Positions 60,601-64,000 of a stretch of 64,000 bases of DNA are shown in pieces; position 1 is the stretch's first letter, and every line of letters starts with the position of its first letter. The stretch is taken from NCBI GenBank assembly GCA_028673005.1, contig CM054113.1:171159837-171223836 (forward strand), written 5' to 3'. The notes beneath the pieces were generated by a model, which saw nothing but the letters and a program-made list of their open reading frames with translations, ran no database searches and was not told the origin of the DNA. A program made the translations under genes and the position numbers. The stretch is from Tanypteryx hageni. Its lineage: Eukaryota; Arthropoda; Insecta; Odonata; Petaluridae.

Positions 60601-62099
60601 CTCATAAGCATGTGGTCTCTTAGACTTTCTTGTAGTAAATATTGTTCTCTATCTGAATACATTATTTAATCTATACCTTACAGATCATATAAGACCTATG
60701 GAGAGAAAAGTTTGGTATTTCATTGTTGCTTGATGGATGCCATTTAACGAAATACAAGTTTTAAATTTATTTAAGTAATTCTGTAAAGTGGAAGTTCTAA
60801 TGGACAGATTCAATTCAAAATCACAATTGGGCGATAAATTTTAATAACAATCAGTCAAACTTAATTTAATTAAAATTTGTCCAGCAGTTTAGGAGATGAA
60901 AGTTACGACTGACGGACGGACCAGACGTGCCCATAAGGCATTCCGCTATTACCAGTTTGCTACCTAATACACGATAATTTTAACGATGGGCTTGCAAATT
61001 TAAAAAATTTTTAACAATGGGCTCTTGCAAGCCTAAGCGAGTCCACTACAGCTCACCACTGGTAATATTTTTCCATTTTTGCTTAATTTATGGATTTAAC
61101 TAGACAAGTACTTTTTAGCACATTTTATTTTATAAACGCGCTTGTTTTCACTCTCTGTCCATCTATGCAATTAAATGCTAAGGGATAAAAGAATAAATTT
61201 TGCAGGGTGTATGTGATCTATGATGCCATTTATTATGTTGCCAAAGCATCTTTTGGAGAAATCAGTGGGCGGTATGGGGTGCCTTCAAAATTTCAAATTA
61301 AGATTCTGAGCAACTTGTTGTAGATACATAGTTAAAAATTTTCAATATATGTGTGACCTTTAATGCCATCAATAACACTGCAGAAGAAATGTTTTTGAAA
61401 AATCGGTGGGTGACAGGAGGTGCCTTCAAAATTTTCAATTTACGATGCTGAGCAAATGGTTATAGATAAAATGTTATAAATTTTTTATTGTTTGTTGAAT
61501 AAATTACTTTGTGTCATATAATTGTATTACTAAATTTGTGAATTTTAAGTATACAATTCTAAATAAACCTCAATAAATAAAATGCGATTTTTCATATTGC
61601 GTCAGCAAATGAAGCTCCCATTTTTTATTATTATTCTTTACAAATTTGGTGATAATTTAAATATATTCTGTTGACAACTTAATGAGAAAGATAATCATTG
61701 AGAAAGAAATTGTGATTTCTTTTCCTTGAGACATCAAAACTTTAATTTTTTAGATTTTAATTGACTTTTGATTTATATTATTTGCTATGAAAAGGTAATT
61801 TAAACATTACCTCAATTTTAACCATATCTAGCAAGTTTTAAGGAATATCATTTTGATAATGTTAACCTTGCATAATTTTATTTTACTTATTTTAGGATTA
61901 TTGTAATGGGAACTCAAGAGAGACTTGGAGTGAACATTCATGTTGACCAACTGATGGATGGTATTGCCAATAATTGCCCAAATCTTGAAAGGTTGGAGCT
62001 TCGCTGGGATCCAGAGAATCTTAGGTTTTCCGATAAGAGTCAGAAAGCAATTGACATTCTTCGAGTGAAATGTCTTAAGCTTAAGGCTCTTGTTCTTAG
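30970..62099 (+). CDS. F-box/leucine-rich-repeat protein (SCF ubiquitin ligase receptor), eight supported exons, 3' end off-window
   Basis: Joining 30970-31169, 37279-37435, 37748-37865, 51435-51595, 53128-53233, 53660-53826, 59084-59286 and 61896-62099 gives one uninterrupted frame of about 438 codons; phases agree at every junction. The F-box comes first (LPDKILLSIFSYL ... RVCRKWR ... DTRLWK), the part that binds Skp1. It is followed by repeated leucine-rich units such as CPNLTHMLLDFS, TPNLRVINLYGINF, LECLAVNFCPKV, LQELDITATDLS and CPNLERLELRW. F-box/LRR proteins bring substrates to a Skp1-Cullin-Roc1 ligase. From memory the insect protein FipoQ looks closest, but I could not verify this and leave the symbol blank. 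The last exon ends in phase 2 at a GT, so at least one more exon lies to the right. Confidence 0.9.
31348..31535. mobile_element. Small Tigger-like MITE, copy 2
   Basis: Left end cagtcaaaccctgagttaac and right end 'cggggtttgactct' are inverse at the outer 10 bp; a TA follows on the right. Homologous to 13717-13902. A run of 14 G (31506-31519) lies inside, absent from the other copy. Confidence 0.55.
32870..33520 (-). mobile_element. Internally deleted Tigger/pogo-type element
   Basis: The left boundary region has 'gtcggataatcaaaaatgtcggataat'-type iterations (gtcggataat twice). The right boundary has 'cgtcggataacatgg', 'gtcagataatcg' and 'gtcatataatcagg', read inverted. Between them only a C-terminal transposase fragment remains, so most of the gene is deleted. 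The right end abuts an (AT)n tract, which hides any TA target duplication. Confidence 0.55.
33161..33505 (-). pseudogene. Tigger/jerky-type transposase, C-terminal fragment
   Basis: The translated minus strand includes 'VPLLRSIPGCEEANNDDI', 'EWMHQDEEQELTDNNIVDLV', 'AKISHNDGLRAIKIALTYIE' and 'QQEEATDMNILF'. This is the order found at the acidic C-terminus of Tigger/CENP-B-like transposases. After the stop at 33161 the frame continues with 'RDLATKKRK', so that stop is a nonsense mutation near the natural end. The DDE catalytic core is absent. Confidence 0.75.
33522..33600. repeat. (AT)n microsatellite
   Basis: Uninterrupted AT repeats from 33522 to about 33588, then degenerate AT-rich sequence. 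The Ile-Tyr frame across it (33484-33717) is an artefact. Confidence 0.95.
35436..35703. mobile_element. hAT-type MITE with near-perfect 8-bp target duplication
   Basis: The element 35444-35695 starts cagggctggccaag and ends cttggccggcccag. It is flanked by gatgtgga (35436-35443) and gatgtgaa (35696-35703), matching at 7 of 8. GGGGCC-rich motifs near each end resemble subterminal transposase-binding repeats. Noncoding. Confidence 0.75.
37279..37435 (+). CDS. F-box/LRR gene exon 3, ends at a GC donor
   Basis: Acceptor 'ttgtcaaacag'. The two carried bases (ag) plus t make Ser, then IRFGPSLRYIELP ... CPNLTHMLLDFS ... HDFSEMQ. The exon ends after cag at 37435 and the next bases are gcatgt. The following exon starts exactly in phase with AFPTKLKYM, so the intron is GC-AG. 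The nearby GT (37439-37440) gives no in-frame join. Confidence 0.9.
37748..37865 (+). CDS. F-box/LRR gene exon 4
   Basis: Acceptor 'aaattttag', donor 'attg|gtaagt'. Encodes AFPTKLKYMCICLSEVIF, a helical-looking MRKIYNFING segment and LEILHLIG. Leaves one base (g). Intron 3 before it is only 312 bp. Confidence 0.92.
38881..39935 (+). pseudogene. hAT transposase remnant of hAT-1
   Basis: 38881-39407 encodes a stretch with 'YSKTRWLALTPAIEHV' and 'LFEPLRLYILSL', typical of the RNase-H-like core of hAT transposases. 39407-39630 has several stops. 39690-39935 holds the C-terminal dimerisation motif 'CLPGTNASVEHVFSLINN' followed by 'LTSIIMIKVN'. The N-terminal zinc finger and first catalytic aspartate are missing or unreadable. 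Clearly dead. Confidence 0.75.
40046..40105 (-). ncRNA. Candidate hammerhead ribozyme at the 3' end of Penelope-like element 1
   Basis: On the minus strand CUGACGA (40094-40088) is followed by a short stem around an AUU loop (4 pairs, one a G-U). Then come GAAAC (40073-40069), loop CUAG and GUC ending at 40062. The 2-bp helix III (AC/GU) before GUC is typical of Penelope hammerheads. Helix I starts C-G, A-U. After an internal loop it continues with eight pairs between about 40098-40105 and 40047-40054. Cleavage would follow the C of GUC. Stem II is weak, so activity is uncertain. Confidence 0.5.
40381..42039 (-). pseudogene. Penelope-like reverse transcriptase with GIY-YIG domain, inactivated
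   Basis: One reading frame runs through four internal stops (about 41965, 40849, 40579 and 40455). The order is the 'LIVQKAAK' start of the RT (usually QKADKG), 'FFGLPKIHK', 'RPVASNASAP', 'QVSFDVCNLFNSVP', then 'GLAMDSPLSPLL' and 'YVNDIF'. It ends with 'HCGDCTAVYIGQTG' and 'FKERIKEHHSCF' of the endonuclease. Two changes hit the active site: the usual YVDD is YVND, and the usual MGSPLSP is MDSPLSP. The stop after GQTG fits a CGA-to-TGA change. The domestic gene is not served by it. Confidence 0.88.
41981..42074. repeat. Palindrome at the 5' junction of PLE-1
   Basis: Arms 41981-42014 and 42041-42074 are 34 bp, inverted, with one mismatch, around a 26-bp loop. The left arm and loop are element coding sequence (in frame with the RT). 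The right arm is the same coding segment re-inserted in reverse. Confidence 0.85.
42234..42534 (+). repeat. Direct duplication, left copy (301 bp)
   Basis: Matches 45788-46088 over 301 bp without indels and with about four substitutions. It comprises the last ~130 bp of hAT-1 and about 170 bp of flank. It ends exactly where the terminal repeat of hAT-2 begins. Confidence 0.9.
42535..45328 (+). mobile_element. hAT element 2 (hAT-2), complete with intact transposase
   Basis: Ends cagtggcggctc (42535) and gagccgccactg (to 45328), a perfect 12-bp inverted repeat of hAT type. A 'gcagcaccccc' motif lies near both ends in the same orientation. Length 2794 bp, with one 693-codon gene on the plus strand. 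The immediate flanks (gatggcat left, atcctgag right) are not an 8-bp duplication, so this copy did not arrive by simple transposition. Confidence 0.88.
43051..45132 (+). CDS. hAT transposase with TTF-type zinc finger (ZMYM1-like), intact
   Basis: 693 codons without interruption. A TTF-like zinc-binding region lies at about residues 60-120 ('WLCGCEVKNALFCFPCLLFG' and later 'KHEKSKKHV'). The RNase-H-like core has 'VAVMADDTTD' (D252/D253), 'QTFDGANVMKG' (D318) and 'HCYAHQLNLIM'. The C-terminal 'IPMTTSEAERCFSTLKRIK' holds the likely catalytic glutamate (E631) and dimerisation helix. The enzyme would cut the element ends and insert DNA, making 8-bp duplications. It lies in intron 4 in the same orientation as the host gene. 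The intact frame suggests recent insertion or selection. Domestication is possible, but terminal repeats are still present. Confidence 0.92.
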   Translation: MALHPQEISSVTVSELQQLKFSHLSLHEKVTVKKRGRSTPDILISQPGKSNNKKYIRSFNSEWYQRKRWLCGCEVKNALFCFPCLLFGGDVPWTKDGFRNINKMKEKTEKHEKSKKHVDNVVSLSLLGTVSIKEKLSEAYRLSINEHNIKVKKNREILSKIIDCIYFCGNFETPLRGHDEKDDSVNPGVFRGLVNFASKLDLDLKNHLETSAVFKGVSKTIQNEILDCLLQIYHEEIRTEIRKASFVAVMADDTTDVSEHTQMVLVLRYVLNEEIFERFWGFFIPENQTADGISKRILEQLDIILQGNGQKLIAQTFDGANVMKGKKAGVQAKIKAVYSNAHFIHCYAHQLNLIMRNAASITRNARIFFSNILAIPTFFSRSPQRVSILKKHMDVSIPRPSSTRWNFNIRTINRVHENLQPLKNCLTEIQSTSKADQTIAEATGILKYLNDDNFKFWLELFHQIVPHVEIIYNQLQSREISVFKVNEYITNFKTAILELRNSKYCENPSKTLMAEAKEVCDYICVDIMDRYSSTKHLVAAKLFNKKCFTRFKNEHPTKEIVLTTEAYPMIDKEKLETELKVFYCRTDIHEYCKLIELLKFILENNLDDVFSEITKLIKILLTIPMTTSEAERCFSTLKRIKTFLRSTMNSERLNALAVLSMEKNFLNCHPEIKEKIIELFVQIKTRRMDFIFK
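45329..45787. other. CpG-rich filler between hAT-2 and the right duplicate
   Basis: 459 bp unlike its neighbours: CpG is frequent here ('ggtgcgaaatcgg', 'acgaaacgaacgg', 'agcgcg') although surrounding intron DNA has very little. No gene is recognised. It ends in a short (TA) run that leads directly into the 301-bp duplicate. It may be DNA carried along with hAT-2 from its former location. Confidence 0.55.
45788..46088 (+). repeat. Direct duplication, right copy (301 bp)
   Basis: Partner of 42234-42534. After its last word gatggcat it continues into 'agattatatttg', presumably the original intron sequence. The right end of hAT-1 is therefore present twice. Confidence 0.9.
47336..48164 (+). pseudogene. 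mariner transposase, 5'-truncated and broken, with right terminal repeat
   Basis: The reading frame from 47336 gives 'VTGDETWVNHY' (first catalytic D), 'PEPKKFKATLSAGKVMLTAF' and 'FWDKNGVI'. After a stop at 47762 it continues with 'VCFQQDNARPHSARATLET' (second D) and 'HYSPVLAQGDFYLF' (third D). More stops follow. The D...D...D order and spacing are those of mariner transposases. The right end 'tttgaaccaccctcgta' (to 48164) is a mariner-type terminus read inverted. The N-terminal DNA-binding half and left terminus are missing. Confidence 0.85.
48165..48887. other. Intron 4 spacer with a possible internal duplication
   Basis: Two related blocks, about 48270-48310 ('acagttttgtcccctaggcg') and 48455-48485 ('caattttgtcccctccgtgg'), are followed by similar text, an old tandem duplication. 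No gene. Confidence 0.4.
49345..49549. mobile_element. Palindromic hammerhead-containing insertion with 13-bp direct repeats
   Basis: aactgatttattt occurs at 49345-49357 and 49537-49549. The insert contains inverted arms 49361-49441 and 49443-49523, 81 bp each without indels, around a single central base. Each arm, read outward from the centre, starts CCTGAAGATGTTTCC. The left arm (minus strand) gives CUGAAGA, stem GUUUCC/GGAAAC, GAAAC, UGUU and GUC, a complete hammerhead core apart from helix I. The right arm has GAAAC changed to AAAAC. It lies inside the Tigger-like element and so is younger. Confidence 0.75.
49567..50913 (+). pseudogene. Tigger-type (CENP-B/jerky-like) transposase, broken
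   Basis: Fragments in order: 'KKQKKSITLEMKLEVLQ' (N-terminal helix-turn-helix, near 49570), 'GWFDKFQKHQNLQNIKL' (CENP-B-type DNA-binding, near 49925), 'LLVYHSQNLQALKG', 'VHWHENKRAWIT', 'LLILDNSSGHP' (catalytic aspartate region, near 50355), 'MNGVWKTLWKACF' and the acidic C-terminus 'AEEEEVEPQQL'. Multiple stops and frameshifts separate them. The 50521-50913 stretch is still open over 130 codons. Not functional. Confidence 0.85.
51435..51595 (+). CDS. F-box/LRR gene exon 5
   Basis: Acceptor 'tcatcatcag', donor 'attcag|gtacat'. The carried g makes GTYEKVEEEEEEIYEV, an acidic loop between repeats, then LKSATPNLRVINLYGINF and HIEAFSSNCIQ. Ends in phase 0. The acidic run resembles linker segments in F-box/LRR proteins. 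Confidence 0.92.
51754..52970. mobile_element. Foldback element, 1.2 kb, long inverted arms
   Basis: Arms of roughly 500 bp pair across a centre near 52350. The outermost match is tactgt...tctagatacc on the left with its inverse on the right. Inner matches include 'gtttacaactcagaaaccct' with its inverse. Divergence is moderate, with small indels. No coding sequence and no clear target duplication. It fills most of intron 5 (1532 bp). Confidence 0.75.
53128..53233 (+). CDS. F-box/LRR gene exon 6
   Basis: Acceptor 'tttgttatgcag', donor 'acta|gtaagt'. Encodes LECLAVNFCPKVNGSSLKT, a classical cysteine-containing LRR unit, then RRLRCLLMNQT. Leaves one base (a), which joins 'at' to make Asn. Confidence 0.92.
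53660..53826 (+). CDS. F-box/LRR gene exon 7
   Basis: Acceptor 'ttgcttttgcag', donor 'gattct|gtgagt'. Encodes NLLSENVMQVEWEKTGL, LQELDITATDLS, MLSRIPAIRFLSAGQ and LNGFNDS. Phase 0 at the end. Intron 6 before it is 426 bp. Confidence 0.92.
54360..54784. mobile_element. Foldback/MITE-like element, 425 bp
   Basis: Inverted arms of about 145 bp run inward from 'atataaataaacttttttct' on the left and its inverse on the right. They share 'cgttaaggtaaaaacttttt' and 'gcaaacttcccacgatg'. The central ~130 bp is unique. High arm similarity suggests a young element. The small frame 54481-54714 is a by-product. Confidence 0.8.
55963..58096 (+). pseudogene. Penelope-like RT with GIY-YIG endonuclease, frameshifted
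   Basis: The N-terminal part 55963-56397 includes 'FSAEEISLLNKGLKYPF'. A stretch with stops (56398-57180) still shows 'FYIKADKGNTVVIM' and 'PRMYCLLKLHKSGIPMRPIV'. 57187-57834 holds 'MGNSLSPFIADLFM' and the intact catalytic 'RYVDDIFAIF' (YVDD at 57289-57300). 57803-58096 holds the GIY-YIG nuclease 'SGIYQVNCSLCDKIYIGQ' and 'FKEHIAHYKNN', with a CxxC pair. The RT copies element RNA at nicks made by the nuclease. Here several stops and frameshifts prevent a full protein, although key catalytic residues survive. Confidence 0.88.
58280..58324 (+). ncRNA. Candidate hammerhead ribozyme of PLE-2
   Basis: Helix I ACUA (58280-58283) pairs with UAGU (58321-58324). The core CUGAAGA (58284-58290) fits CUGANGA. 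Stem II GACAGC/GCUGUC is perfect around a UUA loop (58292-58306), with one unpaired U before it. GAAAC (58307-58311) follows. Helix III is AC/GU around AUCAGU, and GUC ends at 58320, the predicted cleavage position. The very short helix III is the form described for Penelope-like elements. It lies just upstream of the right terminal repeat. Confidence 0.7.
59084..59286 (+). CDS. F-box/LRR gene exon 8
   Basis: Acceptor 'gtcacttatag', donor 'gctaa|gtgagt'. Encodes VLKAFMEMGNPRSLTALDLD, then SSDNLSDDSLHRFLSRHG, GLSLSGMPHITDQLWQTVLP and ILNNA. Leaves two bases (aa). Two LRR units are evident. Confidence 0.92.
59622..60144. mobile_element. Foldback element, about 520 bp
   Basis: Left end ttaggcgcgcttcactttta and right end, read inverted, ttaggcgcatttcactttca. 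The arms (about 220 bp) share 'cctattagcgtcggtttgtc', 'tgactgtcagtcctta' and 'tttgtcaccagt' in inverse. The centre is about 70 bp. No coding capacity and no clear target duplication. Confidence 0.8.
60236..60735 (+). repeat. Direct repeat pair, about 170-bp units
   Basis: Units at about 60236-60410 and 60572-60735 share 'aaactataa', 'cttgtagtaaat', 'ttctctatc' and 'cacagatcatataaga' or 'tacagatcatataaga'. About 335 bp apart. Confidence 0.65.
61200..61495 (+). repeat. Tandem repeat, two units of about 145 bp
   Basis: Units share 'atgtgaNctNtNatgccat', 'gaaaaatcNgtgg' or 'gagaaatcagtgg', 'ggtgccttcaaaatttt/ttca' and 'gctgagcaa' or 'tctgagcaa'. Noncoding. Confidence 0.65.
61896..62099 (+). CDS. 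F-box/LRR gene exon 9 (last exon in window)
   Basis: Acceptor 'acttattttag', donor 'cttag|gtaaaa'. The carried aa plus g gives Lys, then IIVMGTQERLGVNIHVDQLMD, NCPNLERLELRWDPENLRF and DKSQKAIDILRVKCLKLKAL. Leaves two bases (ag), so the protein continues beyond 64000. Confidence 0.92.
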
Positions 62100-63301
62100 G
62101 TAAAACTCATGTTGCATGATCTATCAGACATACATTATTTCTTACACATTATTAGCTGTTTTTATTGTAAATGTAAAATTCAGTGTTAACTTTCATACTT
62201 CTGTAAGTCAGGCTTAGGTTATTTTCCTCTCTTTCTGGTTTGTAGATTTCTCTCTTTCTCTGTTGTTCTTTTTATGTATCTCTTTTATTTGGTAATGGCT
62301 CCATAGAATTCTCTGTGTTTTATTTAATCATTTTGTATCCGAGTGTAGAGTCTGGTAAAAAAATATTAACCCTCTTACTGCCAGTGAGCCGATTTAGCCA
62401 ATACGATGTAGGCTTATTTTCGTTTATTCGTAATTTCTTATTTTGATTACAGATGGTGTAATCATTAATTCTGAATGATTCCTAATGCCTTCTTCCTCCT
62501 TTCTTACATAGATGTCTCTGCTAATTATGTTTTTCTTTTTTTTACTGAAATAGTTGTAGAGTCATATTTTTATGCTAATCCCCTGAAAATCAATATGGCA
62601 AACATTGAAAAAGATAAACATGCAGCATAGATCGTTGAATATCTTGACGAAAATATTGATATTACTGAAAGTGCTTTTGCTTAATGACAGCAAAAGTGAT
62701 TTGCTTAGAGATGACGGTGATGACTTTATATTAATGCTAAGAGTGATTTTTTATTTTTTAAAGTGCAAATTGAAAAGCAATTTTTATTGAAAAATAAATA
62801 TACTATTCAAAAACATAATAGTATCTATGAAACTATGTTTATTGTAACATCAGTGCTAACATAAACAGTGAAAGTTGTTTAAGATTCAGATCAGTTGTCT
62901 GTTTCATTGCAGTGCTGGAAAATTTAAAACTGCAGTACTGTACTTAAAAAAATCCAAATAATAATGTTCTTCATATATTTTTCTGTGATATTTTTTAGTG
63001 CATTCATAATAAAATTTTATTTATTATTTTGTAATAACTATTAGAGCAAGTGTTAAATGTAATTAACTTTCATGTTCAAATTTTTTTAAATGTAGACTAA
63101 AATTCATTAATTTGTAATTAAAAAAATGTGATATTCTAAAAATCCTATCATAATATACGAAACTATAATTATTGCTACACAATATGAAAAAAATCAGGGT
63201 AAAATATTAATAAATGTGTATAACAATTTTACTAAGGTATTGCAAAAATGATCGTGGCAGTTCTGGCTATACCTGCTGGATATGGTGCGGCAGTAAAAGG
63301 G
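62100..63301 (+). other. Start of intron 9, no feature recognised
   Basis: AT-rich DNA after the GT donor at 62100. The frame 62605-62790 has no known domain. Confidence 0.6.
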
Positions 63302-63480
63302 TTAAGAATAATCAAATAAGGATTTAAGGTTATATATATATATTAACTTAAGGAAAATAAAGGTAGTGATGAGGGTGGCAACAAGGTGTTGTAGGAAGCC
63401 CAGCGGACACATACCAAGTTGGCAGGCTGCTGGAGGCGTCAAAGAGACACATAAAACACATGAACACAAAAACATAAATA

Positions 63481-63506
63481 AACACGCAGGGCATATGCCC
63501 TTCTTC
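63481..63506 (-). repeat. Hammerhead-like relic of PLE-3
   Basis: On the minus strand CUGAAGA is followed by AGGGCAUAUGCCCU, a perfectly self-complementary stem II. The next bases are GCGUG where GAAAC would be needed. The core is therefore destroyed, or never functional, in this copy. Confidence 0.45.
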
Positions 63507-63679
63507 AGCGAAAGAGTAATGTAAAGTGACACACAGGGTAGGGAATGACAGGGTGATGTGGGAAGGTTGATGATTGGAGGAGGCGGGGAGTAGGAAGGGT
63601 GGATAGCCAATAAGGAGGTAAGGTAAAGTGCGAATAGCTTCAATGTAACAGAGGAGACATTGTAAGGGGGCTAATAGGG

Positions 63680-64000
63680 TTAGCGGAGGTTGAGGCCAGG
63701 TGGGGAGAAAAAGTCAAGAAGGTGTATATGTGCTAGTTCCCAGTGTCGGAGAAGGGGGGCAGGAGTGTCATTGGGTAAGGCGCGAATAACCCTTACATTG
63801 TAGAAACTATTGAAGGGGGCATTGTGGGTATTGGCATTTAATGCAACTGGGAGGGGGCATCTGAGAGAAACGCTATTCTGGTGAACGTTCATGCGGATGT
63901 TTAACGGATTGCTGGTGAGACCTACGTAAAATGCGGGACAAAGGGTGCAGGTGAGGAGGTAAATGACGTTACGGGTGGTGCAGTTGCTTCTAGAGATGAT
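63680..64000 (-). CDS. PLE-3 GIY-YIG endonuclease domain, partial
   Basis: The frame is open from the window edge to a stop at 63680 (106 codons). It reads 'NCTTRNVIYLLTCTLCPAFY' then 'VGLTSNPLNIRMNVHQ' and 'LRHWELAHIHLLDFF'. NVIY ... FYVG is the GIY-YIG signature with the CxxC pair used by Penelope endonucleases. The later 'HWELAHIH' sits where the RT-linked nuclease ends. The RT lies outside the window. The frame is intact as far as visible, so the element may be young. Confidence 0.75.
   Translation of the reverse strand: MISRSNCTTRNVIYLLTCTLCPAFYVGLTSNPLNIRMNVHQNSVSLRCPLPVALNANTHNAPFNSFYNVRVIRALPNDTPAPLLRHWELAHIHLLDFFSPPGLNLR

Larger units (their letters stand above)
59287..61895 (+). 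other. Intron 8 (2.6 kb)
   Basis: GT-AG intron almost wholly made of repeats: the foldback at 59622-60144, a direct repeat pair at 60236-60735 and another at 61200-61495. 60780-60960 carries 'gacggacggaccagacgtgc', similar to the ends of the foldback. The antisense frame 60355-60555 is a by-product. Confidence 0.75.
63302..64000 (-). mobile_element. Penelope-like element 3 (PLE-3), 3' part, entering from the right edge
   Basis: The minus strand carries a GIY-YIG nuclease end (63680-64000), a GC-rich 3' region and a hammerhead-like relic (63481-63506). It is GC-richer than its surroundings and differs in sequence from PLE-1 and PLE-2, so it is a third family. The 3' boundary near 63302-63350 is unclear because of a TA-rich stretch. 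Confidence 0.7.

Noticed and set aside
1..64000. CRISPR array, operon or bacterial defence system
   Set aside because: No spaced identical repeats and no prokaryotic gene organisation; the sequence is an animal genome with introns.

Overview
The window looks like nuclear DNA of an insect, most likely one with a large, repeat-rich genome. It is AT-rich, with long introns, no bacterial-type gene packing, and many animal transposon families (Penelope-like, hAT, Tigger/pogo, mariner, a non-LTR retroposon). No ribosomal RNA, confident tRNA gene or CRISPR array was seen.

One host gene explains the right two thirds. It is a plus-strand F-box/leucine-rich-repeat gene, a substrate receptor of an SCF ubiquitin ligase. 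Eight exons are supported by reading-frame continuity and splice sites: 30970-31169, 37279-37435, 37748-37865, 51435-51595, 53128-53233, 53660-53826, 59084-59286 and 61896-62099. It continues past the right edge. A short in-phase first coding exon is proposed at 16803-16880 inside a CpG-dense segment. That gives a 14.1-kb first intron and roughly 464 codons inside the window. Intron 3 uses a GC-AG splice pair.

Layout. 1-16 kb: intergenic or distal 5' DNA with purine-rich tracts, tandem repeats, small palindromes carrying hammerhead-like cores, and a non-LTR retroposon nested in a hAT-type element (11495-13451, perfect 8-bp target duplication). 16.1-16.9 kb: presumed promoter, 5' UTR and first exon. 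16.9-31 kb: intron 1, with a tiny palindromic insertion at 23.1 kb and a hAT MITE at 29.7 kb. 31-37 kb: intron 2, with a Tigger remnant, an (AT)n tract and a hAT MITE. 37.9-51.4 kb: intron 4, a transposon nest. It holds a decayed hAT split by a Penelope-like element, an intact 693-codon hAT transposase gene between terminal inverted repeats, a 301-bp direct duplication, a dead mariner, and a Tigger-like element that itself carries a palindromic hammerhead insert. 51.6-61.9 kb: introns 5-8, with three foldback elements and a second Penelope-like element that keeps inverted terminal repeats and a hammerhead fold. 63.3-64 kb: the GIY-YIG end of a third Penelope-like element.

The strongest unusual theme is the recurrence of hammerhead-like cores (CUGANGA ... 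GAAA ... GUC) in Penelope-like elements and in short palindromes. Two of the palindromes (49.4 and 23.1 kb) are flanked by 13-15-bp direct repeats. They may be a non-autonomous, ribozyme-derived class of insertions. All structures were read by eye; no database search or folding program was run.
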